64,000 nt of DNA. Origin: Histoplasma ohiense (lineage: Eukaryota > Ascomycota > Eurotiomycetes > Onygenales > Ajellomycetaceae). Position 1 is the first letter of the stretch; each line of letters opens with the position of its first letter. The translations under genes were made by a program, and so were the position numbers. Shown here one piece after another: positions 33,597-44,929 of this stretch. The stretch is taken from assembly GCA_017607445.1 (NCBI GenBank), contig JAEVHH010000003.1:6551001-6615000 (forward strand), written 5' to 3'. The notes below the pieces were generated by a model. That model was not told the origin of the DNA. It saw only the letters and a list, made by a program, of their open reading frames with translations, and did no database searches.

Positions 33597-34728
33597 TCAC
33601 TTTCTTTTCTTTCTCTCATCATCTCTCTCATCTTTCTTCTCTGCCACTCTTGCCCAATACTTCTTCTGGTACTTGTATATTACCAGCATCCATTTTGAGT
33701 GCAGGGGTATAGGCAAATGCCTATCTCACAAGACATTTGTCTTCTCATATCTTCTCTTTCTCATCAATCTACTCATTCTCTGACATATCTGATGAAGAAA
33801 GACATTTTCTTTCATCTTTTTCTCTCACTTCTCCATCATCTGGGGCATCCTCTCCCTCTGCTTCACTGACATCAGTGGTAAATTGACAAAGAAAGCAGGC
33901 ATCATGAGCACTGCTGCAGTCATCAGCATCTCCACAATCTTCTTCATCAACTCTTCAGTCAACTTCTCTCTCATCAACCTCTCTTCAATCAATCTCTTCA
34001 TCACAGAGTTCTCAGAGTTCATCACTTTCAAAATCTTCTTCTTCATATTCTTCTCTTTCTCTAACATCTCTGCTCTGAAAGAATCAGGCACAATCACAGT
34101 CTTCAAAATCTGCATCTCTGCAGGCTCAGCTGCTGCTCAGTGCTGAGATCACAGAGCATTCACTTCTGCTCTGCTCTGAGCAGACAGCATCACCAGGTGA
34201 GATGTGTTCAATCATTTAACTAAATGATGAAGGTGACTTTTGTGACTGACCATGTTCTCTCTGACTGCCATCTCTGCAAAGATAAACACTCGCCCGCACA
34301 TGATGTGTCTCAGAAGAGGCGTATCACACACCTAGCATCATTATCAGTATATCACTATTCAAAAGCAAATTTGAAGAAAAAGAAAAAGGAAATAAGAATT
34401 AAAGAGGATTACTCATGAGTTTGCAGAATTTCTCTGCAGAGGCACAAGCCTCACAACACTTTCAGACATTTGATCTCAACACACATCAAAAATTGACATT
34501 TTCAAGTCTAGAGACACAACATTCACATGGAATCTGACTGTTGTATGTCATGTGATTAGAGCTAGGGCAATATAACAAGTGAACAGTGAATGGTGCTATA
34601 TGGAAACTAGCTAGTGGCACACATGACCACACTAATAATGCCACTGGCAAGGAACACCAGCAATAATACGTGATAAGCACCAGTGAGGAAACAACTTACT
34701 TAAAATCAGAATATTCAAGGAAGCCTAT
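33597..34728 (-). pseudogene. Antisense accessory gene of B3
   Basis: Same gene as in B2 and B4. Exon 1 is 34728-34700 with its ATG decayed to ATA (xGFLEYSDF, then AA|GTAAGT). Exon 2 is about 34555-34410. The C-terminal exon ends in TGA at 33597-33599 after KxKRK. The donor and acceptor of the first intron are retained and the frame of exon 1 is conserved although the start codon is lost. Not functional. Confidence 0.5.
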
Positions 34729-35092
34729 TTCAAAAAAAGAGGGGAGAGAGAGAGAGAGAACTGACAAAAATTTAAAAATCTTTATTAAATTAGAAACAAG
34801 AAAATTGCAGCAGGAGGGCAAGGAGTTCAATGATGATCAAGTTAAAAAAGAAGAGAAATCTTCAAAGAAAAGAAATTCTTTTTGCTTCTCTGCACACAAT
34901 CCCTGACAACCAAAGAATCCACCAATTCCACCTCATTAGGAAATTGATAACAACGCGTATACAAGCTATCTAGGGGACGCGATTGATATACTGCTATCAA
35001 CAAATGGAACTTACAATATGGGAATGCAATTATCTACTAGCAAGCAATCTATACAATCACTGAGGGCAGCTCTTATAAAAAAGAGGGGCAAT

Positions 35093-35355
35093 TGTAATGC
35101 ACTCATTTATTATTTCCTTATTATCTTTGCTTATTCTTACCTCTTTCCATTATACTCTCGCTATTGCTATTTCTATATGTATATATATATTGATGTATGT
35201 ATTTCGCACATCTTCTTTCTCTTTCTTTTCTTCCTTAGCGATTAGCTACGCTATGTTACGCTACTATATTACACTCTATAATATATTACTATTATCTCCG
35301 CTACGCTATAAACTATCTTCTACTGTTACTCTTCACACTGTCACTACACCTCACA
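35093..35355 (+). repeat. 3' LTR of B3 (263 bp)
   Basis: TGTAATGCACTC...CACCTCACA. It retains several CpG-containing GCTACGCTA units that are TpG or CpA in other copies. Confidence 0.9.
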
Positions 35356-36480
35356 GGAATGTACTCAGAGCATTCGCCAATTCAAAAAGGGTCACAGTTC
35401 ATTTGTATAATTCATAATGTGTGTGAAAGACAGTTAGCCATTCATCATCTTCATTAATTCTTATCTTATAGAAGGCTGCGGAGATGTCAAGCTTTGTAAA
35501 TCATTTTGTTTTTTCTATTCATTTGAGTGTTTCATTGATGAGTGAGAGAGAGTATTGATTCTTCTGTGTAATCTTGTTGAGTTCTTGATAGTTGATGCAG
35601 AATTGTAAGTCTTCTTCTGATTTCTTTGCAAACAGTATAAGTGCTGCAGTGGATGAGTTGTTAATATGAATGAAGCCTTTGTTCAGTAATCTGTTGAGTG
35701 TTTTTCATAGAATGAGAAGCTCATTGTGTGATATGCTGTAGAGAGAATCTCAGAGTGATTGTGGATTCTTACTGTCTTTCTTAATGAGTTCAATCATATG
35801 ATCTATACTGCATTTTTGATGAGAGAGAAGCTTTTCAGCTTTCTTTTTGTTGAATATGTCTGTGAAGTTTTTGTACAATTTGAGTAGTTCTTTGTATAGT
35901 TTCTTGAGATTCTTGAGTTCTAGCTTTTCTAACACTTTCTTGATATTCATTATGCTAGTGACAAACACTTGAATGTTCTTCTTCTTGTGTGTTTGATGAG
36001 TTAGTAGCTTGAATGCTTCTGCTGATACCTGGGTGAGATCAGTGATTCTGTTGATATTCTTTTCATAAATGTGGTCATCTTCTTGGAAGATTAGACAACA
36101 GTTGCATGCATCTATCAGAGTTTCAAATTCTGTAAGCTATGATAGATCAAGCATTAAGTCATACTCAAGATCTTGCATTTTATATGTGTAAACATTTCTT
36201 TTTTCATGTCCTTCTACATCAATGTTGAACTTTACCATATTGTAGAAGGTGGATCCTCTGGGGTCATTGAATTCACTGAGCTTACACAGTTCAGAAAAGA
36301 GGATACACTGAAGCTTATGCTTTTCAATCAACTGAGTGTTTATAAGAGTGTAGTGAAGGAAATCACTGTCTATCATTGCTTGTATATTGACTAGACTATT
36401 TACAATGACAGAGACTATAATTGTGTCTGTTTGCATTTTCTGTTCAAATCTTCAGCTCACTTTTTGCTTCTTAAGCTCTC
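35356..36480 (-). pseudogene. pol of A4 (protease and start of RT)
   Basis: Protease-like AMIDSDFLHYTLI near 36380 (retropepsin DSG region with Gly to Asp). Then EDVRIF/NKKKAEKL, and RT start LQFCINYQELNKI and YSLSLINETL near 35500-35600. Truncated before the YxDD motif. Confidence 0.7.
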
Positions 36481-37480
36481 ATCTGTGTTTTAGAGCTAGA
36501 GCTCTTTGTTTCTCTGTTCTTGTTCATTTGTAGATGTAGTTGCATTCACACACAGTGTAGAAGCTGAGATCACTGTGTTGATGCACTGGCTTGCAAAATG
36601 CTCTGATCTATTGCAATGAATGTAAACTTCTCAGATGATTCAATCAGTAACTTTTTATCTGAAGAGATCAGATATTCTTGGCTGTTCTGCATTCACATGA
36701 GAGGTTCAATCCATGACATTCACAGAAATGGTTGATGTAGTTGATGCAGTGATAGATGTAAAGTACTGTCTATGATTGTTACAGCTTTCTTGTACAGCAT
36801 TGAAATGTGTGAGATTGTTGTCAAGTTGATGTAAGTGGGTGCAGTAGTTGTGATAATGTGAGAGCATAAGATGTAAGATGCAGAGCTTAAACAGTTCAAA
36901 GCTGATGTGCTGACTCAGAAGATTAATTTTCACAGCATTGTCTCAGTTCTGTCCTTCTGCTTCACAGATCTTGCTATTGAAATCAGACAGATAGTTCACT
37001 AGAGGAGTATTCCACTGATGATTTCTGTTCAGCCACTGCATCACACACACTTGCAGTGTAGAGTTCAAGAATAGAACATTCAGTTGATGAAAAACTTCTT
37101 CAGAAGTACACATTTCATGCATGCATGACTCAATTCAGAATTGAAATTTCACTAGAGTGTCTTCTTCTAGCTGACTATGAATATAGTGAGCTTGTGAGAG
37201 CAGAGAGTCTATCACAGATTCATCTTTCTTGAGCTTGACTTTTGTTTTTCATTTTCAGACTAGATAGATTGAGAGCTCTTCTGTGAACTTGTCAAGAAGA
37301 GAAAGATGTTCTTTTCTTTTGTATACAGAGAGTGTTGATGTCTGTGCAGTTTCTGATGTATTTATACTCAGATGATTCAGTTGTTGTTGAAGCTTCATCA
37401 TCTGCAAGAATTGCTGCTGAAGGAAATTACAAAGCTTGATGTTATCTTCAGCAAGACTTCAGTTCTTGCTCATGAAGAGA
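36450..37480 (-). pseudogene. gag of A4
   Basis: Read through stops, it gives a coiled-coil-like N-terminus (CNFLQQQFLQMMKLQQQL), a gag core (LLDKFTEELSIYLVW; compare LDKYEEDLVLYLVW in A3) and a zinc knuckle near 36590-36625 (YIHCNRSEHFASQC, with the first Cys changed to Tyr). The exact ends are uncertain. Confidence 0.6.
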
Positions 37481-37763
37481 TGTTTGTAATTCATTTTGTT
37501 TTTGTATGAGGTCATGGTTTTTAGTTCTGATAGCTTGGAGATTAGAAGGTTCAGTTTTTATTTTTGAAGAAAATACTTTGTAAGCACTCAGACTTCTTCA
37601 CAGCACTATCACAGTGGTGCAGCTTTGTAGAACTTTGGAAATTGTGAATGTTATCACAACAACACAGCTTTGTGGAGGCTTGGTAACTTATTCTTAACTT
37701 GGGCACCTGAGTGCAATTGTAAATATAGAGCACTCAGGCTGACACAGATGAATCAATTCATAA

Positions 37764-38157
37764 TGTAATGAATGTACTTTGATTAACAATCTAGCACTAT
37801 TCTAAATACAGATTACAAATTGATTAAGAAAAGAAAGAGAAAAGAGATCAGAAGAAAAGGTTGTATGAAGAGGGTTCTTATAGAGAGAAGATCAGAGTGA
37901 AAGAATATCAGAAGCTGCCCCACAGTGAAGCACAGAGTGGAGTACAGAGTGGAAGAACATTGAGAGTTACACAGAAGAATTGTTAGAACTACACAAGTGC
38001 AGAGTGCAAAGCAGAAGAGGTTATGCAGAAGAATTGTTAGAGGCTATATGAGTGCAGAGCACAATAACAGAGACAAGTAGATGTACACAAGCATGGAACA
38101 TGAGACAGAAGAGGTTGGTTGTGTAAGTTAACTACTAACAGATGCTAATCTGTCACA
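37764..38157 (-). repeat. 5' LTR of A4 (394 bp)
   Basis: TGTAATGAATGTAC...CTAATCTGTCACA. It is 140 bp shorter than the A1/A3 LTRs because it has about two fewer U3 repeat units. Confidence 0.85.
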
Positions 38158-38493
38158 GTTTCAATGAATCATTCACTGTAGTTGTCTGAGCTTGTGAAGA
38201 GGGGCAGTATAATATGTGAAGGCAGAAGGCTCTCATTGAAAAATATGAGATCTGCTGCACTTAGTTGTCAAGTATAGAACCAGTAAAAGATCACATAAGA
38301 TTAATGACTAGAAGAGAAAGGGAAAAAGAAAGCCAGAAAAACAATCTATTCACACATGGCTCTAATGACCACCACAGAGACTTCGTCTGACTTCTAAAAA
38401 CACAGGAAAATTCAAGCACAAAGAAAAAGACACACATCAATGAAACACTCAAATCAACACCCTTGAAAACTACTCATACACAACACAACATAA

Positions 38494-39063
38494 TGTGGGC
38501 CTGAAATGGGCCTCTGAGCATATGAGAATAGAGGGCAATGAGAAAGCAGACTGTCTGACTAAGTGGGTGATCTCATCTACTGCAGCCTCAGTCTATGAAT
38601 TTGAAACCATACTCACAGTCAGTGAGATCTGCACAGTGGTCAAGCAGCTCAGTCAAGAGACAGAGTAAGAGTGATGAAGCAGAGCTCATGAAAAGCTCTC
38701 TGACTGATATCAGAACTGAAGATTCAGCAGACTGACTGTGGAATATTAAGTGAAAACCTCTCCAGAGCTCATCATGCCACAGCATGTTCTTCATCACTGA
38801 CTCATACTCTGCTTCTCTCATAGAGACTTCTTCTGATACCACAGATGCTTTCAGCATGCAGATGTGAGGCTCATCTGTGTCTGTGAACACAACAAAAGCT
38901 CAGAATATTTGATGCTCTGTTGACACTCACAGAGACACTTCCCTCACTGACTCAAAAGATCAGCAGCACAGTCACACAATCAGATGACAGCTGTTGTCTA
39001 TCTAGAGTCTCTGACTTCTACAGACTTTGTAGAACTGCTTAATCACATGCAGTTCTACACATG
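38494..39063 (+). pseudogene. LINE ORF2 C-terminus (RNase H and CCHC-like region)
   Basis: VGLKWASEHMRIEGNEKADC at 38496-38555 is the end of an RNase H domain (compare the family pattern W-x-x-G/S-H-x-x-I-x-G-N-E-x-A-D). Further on, SHRDFFWYHR-like and LICVCEHNKSSEYLMLCW give the C-terminal Cys/His motif typical of Tad1-type ORF2, followed by a terminal helical part ending MQFYT and TGA at 39061-39063. Ten or so in-frame TGA/TAA codons replace Trp, Arg or Gln. Confidence 0.65.
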
Positions 39064-39164
39064 ATACTGTATGAGATAACACAGCTGTCTGAACACACAT
39101 CATCTGACAGCCCCCCACAGCAGTTCCAAGCCTATACAGACGGTACAGATAGCACAATGTTCAG

Positions 39165-39390
39165 TACAACTGATTCAATCAGTACAATAGATTCAATCAA
39201 TGCAATTGATACAAATGATACAATCAGTTCAATTGATACAATCAACTCAATCAGTTCAATCAATACAAATGATACAATCAGTTCAATCAGTTCAATCAGT
39301 ACAAATGATACAAACAGTATAATTGATATAATCAGTTCAATTGATTCAATTGATTCAACTGATGCAAATGATTCAATCAGCATGGTTGGC
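39165..39390 (+). repeat. ATTCAATCAGT minisatellite
   Basis: Irregular tandem units of 12-15 bp (GATTCAATCAGT, GATACAATCAGTTCA). All unit lengths are multiples of 3, so an open frame rich in Ser, Ile, Asn, Thr and Asp runs through on the plus strand (and one on the minus strand). It lies in the LINE 3' region. Confidence 0.8.
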
Positions 39391-40044
39391 TCATCTGTTT
39401 CAGCTAGCTGTGGTGTAATCAGTATAGTCAGTATACTGACTCAGTTGATGTACTTCTGACTGTCAGTATGCACTCTTCTTCTTTTTTCTCACTGCTCTCT
39501 CTGTTTCTCTTCACTTCTTTTCTCTCATGATCTTCTTCAGTGCTCTCTTCTCTCTCTCCCTCTGAGCTTGTGCTGGGTCACATGACTGCAAGGTGCTACA
39601 GATGATATAGTCTTTTCTTCACTCTTTTCTTTATTTTTCTTTTCAGAACACTTATTTTTTCTTTTTTCTTTTATCTGTTTCATCTGTCTTTCTTCTGTTG
39701 TTAGAAGCACAGACAGTTCTCAGATCAACTGAGAGAGTTATCTCTCTTCATTCACTATAAAGTCTTTCAGACACAGCAGCATCAGTCCCCTCAGAAATCA
39801 CACTATAGCTCCATCATGAATGGCTATACATTGAGTCAGAAGTGGATATGCAGCTCAGAAAAATCCTTTTCAATGAGCTGAGTCTTCTCAAGAGTTGTCA
39901 TCTGAATTCTGTTTTCTCTCTCTCTGTGTACATAGAAATCTCTTCAGCATAGCATGTCTTCATGCCCTTCAGAAGGCTTCTGAAACACAGGCGCTGCCCG
40001 TGTTTTCTCCGGGACATTAAACCAATACAAACAAACAAACAAAC

Positions 40045-41949
40045 TCATACACAACAAAAGGAAAACTAAAAGTCAGCCTGTGCCAAGAACTTCAGAATCT
40101 TAAAATGTGTGTGTAGAAGTGCAGTGCACACCTTCATTTCATACAGAGCCTGACACATCAATTCAATATCTTCAATAGAAAGATTCACAGAAAGCTCAAC
40201 AAAACAATGAACATGCATACACAGAGAAAAATCAATCAGAAAAGAAAAGAATAAGAAAGAAGCAGACAGAGCAGTTGAGCAGACACTCAAATCTCTACAA
40301 AAACAGATGACAGACATTCACTCAACAGAAGTCAGAGAAAGAGAAGAAAGAGAGAGAGTAGAATTAAGAGTGAAGAAAAATGAACAAGTTATGAAAGAAC
40401 TCAAGAGAAGAGCAGAGATAAATATACACAGAGTGATATCAGAAGTAACTGTAGAGCATTAACAGCTATCACAATGAAAAGAAAGAAATGTATGCTTATC
40501 AAAGAAACAGAAACTTCTCATGAAGCTTCAAAGACAATTGCAACAGAGACAGAGATGACTGACAGAATGATCATATATAGAAAACATAATGCAAAATTGA
40601 AATAGCTCTTTGTCTCTCACACAACTCACACAGAGAACAGATGTATACTCACTCTGAGTATAAAAAAATACCATATTGCTGTTTGAACTGCTTTGAACAT
40701 GTATCTCCTTTCTACAAATGATCAAGTCAGAAGTCATTCATCAGCAAAGAGGACAAAGACACTCATCTGATAAGCTGAAAGTATATGAAGACAGAGAGAT
40801 AATGTAAAAATTGATGTAAGTGAATATAGTGTGGGAATTCTTGTCTATTATAATCTCAACAACATAGAGACTCTGTACAATTTCATCTATGAAAAGTTAG
40901 AAAGAAAATTGTAGAAAAGAGACAAAGAGAGGTATAACATATACTCAGCACAATTGATATGAACAACAACAGAATTCAAGAAATGCATAAGATTGCTAAA
41001 GATTTTGTACTTGCTTCAAGTAAAAGATGTGACAGATAAATAACTGATGAAATGAGTTGTCTTGTACAGCACTTGTGTATGAAATTGTGTTTTGAAGAAG
41101 ACAGTGAAAGCAGAAGAGAGATGTGGAGAATAGAGAAAGAAGCTGCAGAAGATGTGTAGAGCTTCTCAAAGAATGAATGAAAGAGAGAAATCAGTGTAGA
41201 AAGAGAGGGAGAGATTGATGAAGATGAGAGAGATGAAACTGAAAGCAGAGAAGATGAAGACACAGACAAGAGCAGAAGAGACAGCAGAAGAGAACAACAC
41301 AGAGACATCTGCCATCTCATCATTATTATGAATGCTGTCATTACTGCTCATATCCTCATCAACTGCCTTGCTTACATTCTGATTGTTGACAGAGATAGTA
41401 ATGTTGTCATTGTCTACCTCTGCAACATCATTGTAAGCAATCTCCTCAATAGAAGTGAGATCGCACGCGGGAGGGGCATCAGAAGAGAAAAGAGAATGAT
41501 CATGAACAAGACAGACACTCTGACAATGAGAAGTAGAAACTAACAACAATTAGCAACTGCAAAAACCATCAGATTAGCTTTTGACAAGGTTTGATTGACA
41601 AGAACTTATCAATAGATTGTATGACATGATCAGAACAGTGAGAGATGCAGTGATCAGAGGCCATATCACAGAATAAGAGAGCTAGATGTTTGATAGAAAA
41701 GAATAGATGTGTAGAATGATTGAAGCAGAGCAAGAGAGATTGAGTGAAGAGGGTACAAAAGAGTGAATGAAAGAAGATAATTGTGAATATGATGTTGATT
41801 AGTGATGAGCTGATGTTGTTGTGATAGAGACTCTTGTGTGCATAAAGTGAGCATCTTATCTATTGCAGAATAGTGCATTGCAAAAGTGGGCGCGCACAGC
41901 ATAACACTATTTCCATCACAAGAGTGTAGATGGATTTGGTAGGGGAGAA
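40045..41949. other. Unidentified decayed sequence, coiled-coil-like coding remnants
   Basis: No family is recognised. On the plus strand 40280-40460 reads as a charged coiled coil (REREERERVELRVKKNEQV, then MKELKRRAE). At 41160-41330 it reads as an acidic/basic stretch (EDERDETESREDEDTDKSRR). On the minus strand a 127-codon frame at 41166-41549 includes an Asn/Asp/Glu-rich stretch (SIEEIAYNDVAEVDNDN). The region ends in a polypurine-tract-like GGTAGGGGAGAA (41938-41949), so it may be the 3' part of another LTR retrotransposon. Confidence 0.35.
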
Positions 41950-42103
41950 TGTGGTAATTTTAACTTATTATTCTTCCATGGTGTACACCACCCTCTATTA
42001 TCAAGGATGGTGTACGCTACTGCACTAGTTAATTTGTATAAGAAGAGCTGTAAAGCTTAGAAGCTTTGAACAGCTCAAGCAATCTTTGAACTACACATTG
42101 AAG
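41950..42103 (+). repeat. Putative start of an unclassified LTR
   Basis: TGTGGTAATTTTAAC immediately follows the GGTAGGGGAGAA purine tract, the layout of a PPT and 3' LTR. An imperfect hairpin GTACACCACCC / GGATGGTGTAC lies at 41983-42013. The sequence is cut by B-family pol at about 42104, so the other end is not seen. Confidence 0.35.
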
Positions 42104-44616
42104 ATAATGTTTCAAGATTTGATTTTGTTGTTTCATTTGATCATCTGTTTGAGAGTGAAAGGCTGTTGAAAGTTTTCAGCATGCATCTAGTATGTAACAA
42201 AAGATGGACCAATAATGACTTGTAAACAGCAAATCTCAATTGAATATATGGTTTTTAGATACTTCATAAATTGTATAGAACTTGGTATAAACAATTTCTG
42301 CTAGTTCATCAGCAGTAATGTTTTTGGTGCAAGAAATATAGATTGTAAACTTGGTATATATATTCACAATCACTAAAATCACATTGTAGATTTAATGGAG
42401 GAATGTAGAGACTGACAAATCTGTAATAAAATTCATAGTAATGAACTCAAAAGAATTTGATGATAAAAGAATTGTACTCAATTCTTCATATTGTCTGTGC
42501 TGTTTTGGCTTTATTCTTTGACAAGTATCACAAGTGGATATATAATCTTTGATATCTCTGACTAGCTCATATCAATAGTATTTGTTCTGGATGCTGTCTA
42601 TGAACTTTTTTATACCAAAGTGACCCCCCTGCGGATCATCATGGTTTGCACTGATAATTTCATCAATGAATGTCTTTTGTTGAGAGACATACACACAACC
42701 ATCAGCATGCAATATATCATTCTCAGAAATTGTTTATAGTATATTTTCAGCAACAGTCATATTCTTCTCTTTTATCTTCTCTCTTTGCTCAGCAGCAAAA
42801 GAATCAATCTTCTGTGTTTTACTCAGAAATGAGATGAAGAATTCAGGCATTTCTGTATATGCTGAGTCCTCAAGAATAGCCTTATTGACTGCAATTCAGG
42901 GCATATATTGCTCAACACACAATGGAGGAGAAGAGTTTATGTGAGAGGTAGAAGATGTTGATGTATGAAGTGCTTTTCACTCATTAAAAGAAGCATTTTG
43001 CTCATTAGAGATCTGTGCACAGACTATATCAGAAGAAATATCATTTTGAAAAGAAGTATCAGCTTCTCAGTCTAGTCTAACTTCATGTTTCAGCTTCTGT
43101 TGCAGAGTAGATAATATAGTTTGATCATTATAGATCTCACTGTAGTCTGTGCAACAACTGAGCTCATCAGCTGAATTCTTTGATTCAGAGCAGTGCAGTA
43201 ATACAAAATCATAAACAGATAAAGCTTTCACTCATCTGATCTGATGTCTGTTCAGTTTCTTAGTCATCATAAAGTACTGCAGATTGACATGATCAGATCA
43301 GACTTGAATTGAATACTGACTTCTCTTCAGATAGTGTCTTCAATTCTTAAATGCTGCTACAATAGTCAAGAGTTCTTTATTATAAGTATTATAATATGTT
43401 TCTGCATCAATCAACTTTCTTGATCAGAAGACAACTGAATGTCAGTGCTCATCATCCTGCAACTGTGACAGAATAGCAGCAACTGCAAAAGTGGATGCAT
43501 CAGATTCAATCTGAATATACTGAGCTGAGTCAAAATAAGCTAATAGAGGAGCACATATAAAGCACAATTTGAGCTCATTGAAAGCACTTTGAGCATCTTC
43601 TGTTCACATAAAAATGACTTTTCTTTCCCTCTTCTTGCTTTCTTTTGTAAGTTCAAATAATGGGGCTGCAATAGAGAAGAAAGACTTAATAAATTGCTGA
43701 TAGAAATTAGCAAAGCTCAAGAAGAATTGAACCTCTTTAATTGATTTAGATGTAGATCATTCCACAATAGTGGAGACTCTGTCTGACTTCATTTTGACAT
43801 CATTTGTATCTATAACAAACCCCAGAAATGAGACTTTGTCTACTTCAAATTCACATTTAGAGAGTTTTGCAAATAGATTTGCACACTCAAGATGTTCTAA
43901 CATCTTAGTAACATGCACTTTATGTTTCTGCTTTGAATTGGAGAATATGAGAATGTCATCCAAATAGACAATGCAACATATATCCAACAAATCAGACAAG
44001 GCATTGTTAATGTATGCTTGAAATATCACTGAAGCATTAGCTAGTTCAAATGATATAACTACATATTCAAAATGTCTATATCTTGTTCTAAAGACTGTCT
44101 TTCAATGGTCTTTTGTCACTATAAGTATGCAGTGGTAGACATCTTGAAGGTCCAGCTTTGTGAATATCTTGGCTTTTGAAAGTCTATCAAGTAATTCACT
44201 TATTAGAGGTAGAGAGTATTGATTCTTGATGATGATTCAATTTAACCCTCAATAGTCTATACAAAGACAGAGTCCATCATCTTTTTTGAGAATAAAGAGA
44301 ATCAGTGCATCAGCCAGACTACTGAATGATTATATCCACTCTTTATCTAATGCATTTTTTAAATATTCTCTTAGGGCGGCTAACTCAGTTTCAGAGAGAT
44401 TGTATATCAGTATAAATGAAGATTGCATATCAGGCTTGAGATCTATACAGTGTTTCATCTCTTCTGATCTTTTCATGCTTATAGCAGCTTCTTCTGAGAA
44501 GATATGTGTGTATGGCATGATATAATCAGGTAGATCAGTTGGCAAGTCTGAATACACAGCTGAGAATATGTGTGAAGCATGCTTTGAGTCTTTTGAACAT
44601 TCTGTAGATAATACTA
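42104..44616 (-). mobile_element. Split B element, pol part (host of B4)
   Basis: On the minus strand, RT (LSTECSKDSKHA..., YLDDILIF near 43940-43967), RNase H and the first part of integrase (HDDPQGGHFGI near 42620) run leftwards until truncation at about 42104 within the integrase core. B4 is inserted at 44616/44617; the element continues at 52078. The flanking TACTA at 44612-44616 is repeated at 52073-52077. Its mirror is B3 30060-32572. Confidence 0.88.
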
Positions 44617-44882
44617 TGTAATGCACTTGTTTATTATTTCCTTATTATCTTCGCTTATTCTTACCTCTTTCCATTATACTCTCGCTACCGCTATTTCTAT
44701 ATGTATATATATATCGATGTATGTATTTCGGACATCTTCTTTCTCTTTCTTTTCTTCCTTAGCGATTAGCTACACTACACTACACTACACTACATTACAC
44801 TACTATAATATATTACTATTATCTCCACTATGCTATAAACTATCTTCTACTGTTACTCTTCACACTGTCACTACATCTCACA
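44617..44882 (+). repeat. 5' LTR of B4
   Basis: 266 bp, TGTAATGCACTTG...CATCTCACA. The TATATATATATCGATG promoter region (about 44705-44722) lies about 55 nt before AGCGATTAG (44761-44769). That motif is complementary, apart from one transition, to CTAATCACT just inside the element (44887-44895), a possible self-primer. Confidence 0.9.
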
Positions 44883-44929
44883 GTTTCTAATCACTCAATC
44901 TTTGAGAGATGGTCTGTTGAGTAATAGTC

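Larger units (their letters stand above)
30060..35355 (+). mobile_element. B3: family B element, pol to 3' LTR
   Basis: This plus-strand element lacks its gag and 5' LTR; it begins at the point in pol (LSTEHSKDSKHA-like) where B2's 5' LTR is inserted. It contains RT, RNase H, integrase, chromodomain, the opposite-strand accessory gene (33597-34728), a polypurine tract (AAAAAAGAGGGGCAA, about 35077-35091) and the 3' LTR at 35093-35355. Its right flank is A4 sequence (GGAAT), so B3 appears to have inserted into a family A element. Confidence 0.85.
35356..38157 (-). mobile_element. A4: family A-like chromovirus, 5' half
   Basis: Minus strand: 5' LTR 37764-38157, leader, gag, protease and the start of RT, truncated at 35356 by B3. 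The leader and gag N-terminus differ from A1/A3 (gag begins MNYKHLF-like), so this is a distinct subfamily. The self-priming pair is present: AATCAATTCATAA at 37751-37763, abutting the LTR, against TTACAAATTGATT at 37813-37825. Confidence 0.8.
38158..40044 (+). mobile_element. LINE (Tad1-like non-LTR retrotransposon), 3' end
   Basis: A 5'-truncated element holds the RNase H and C-terminal zinc-finger part of ORF2 (38494-39061), then a 3' region with an ATTCAATC minisatellite (39165-39390) and pyrimidine-rich sequence. The 3' end has CTCCGGGACATTAAACC, a signature I associate with fungal LINE 3' UTRs, and a (CAAA)n tail at 40027-40044. The reverse transcriptase domain is absent. Confidence 0.6.

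Noticed and set aside
20390..38157. A2 and A4 as the two halves of one family A element split by B2/B3
   Set aside because: About 2 kb of pol (the A3 equivalent of about 55640-57610) is missing between them and no target duplication joins them, so this cannot be shown.
39132..39459. Ser/Ile/Asn-rich open frames on both strands
   Set aside because: Product of an ATTCAATCAGT-type minisatellite with unit lengths divisible by 3; no start context or homology.
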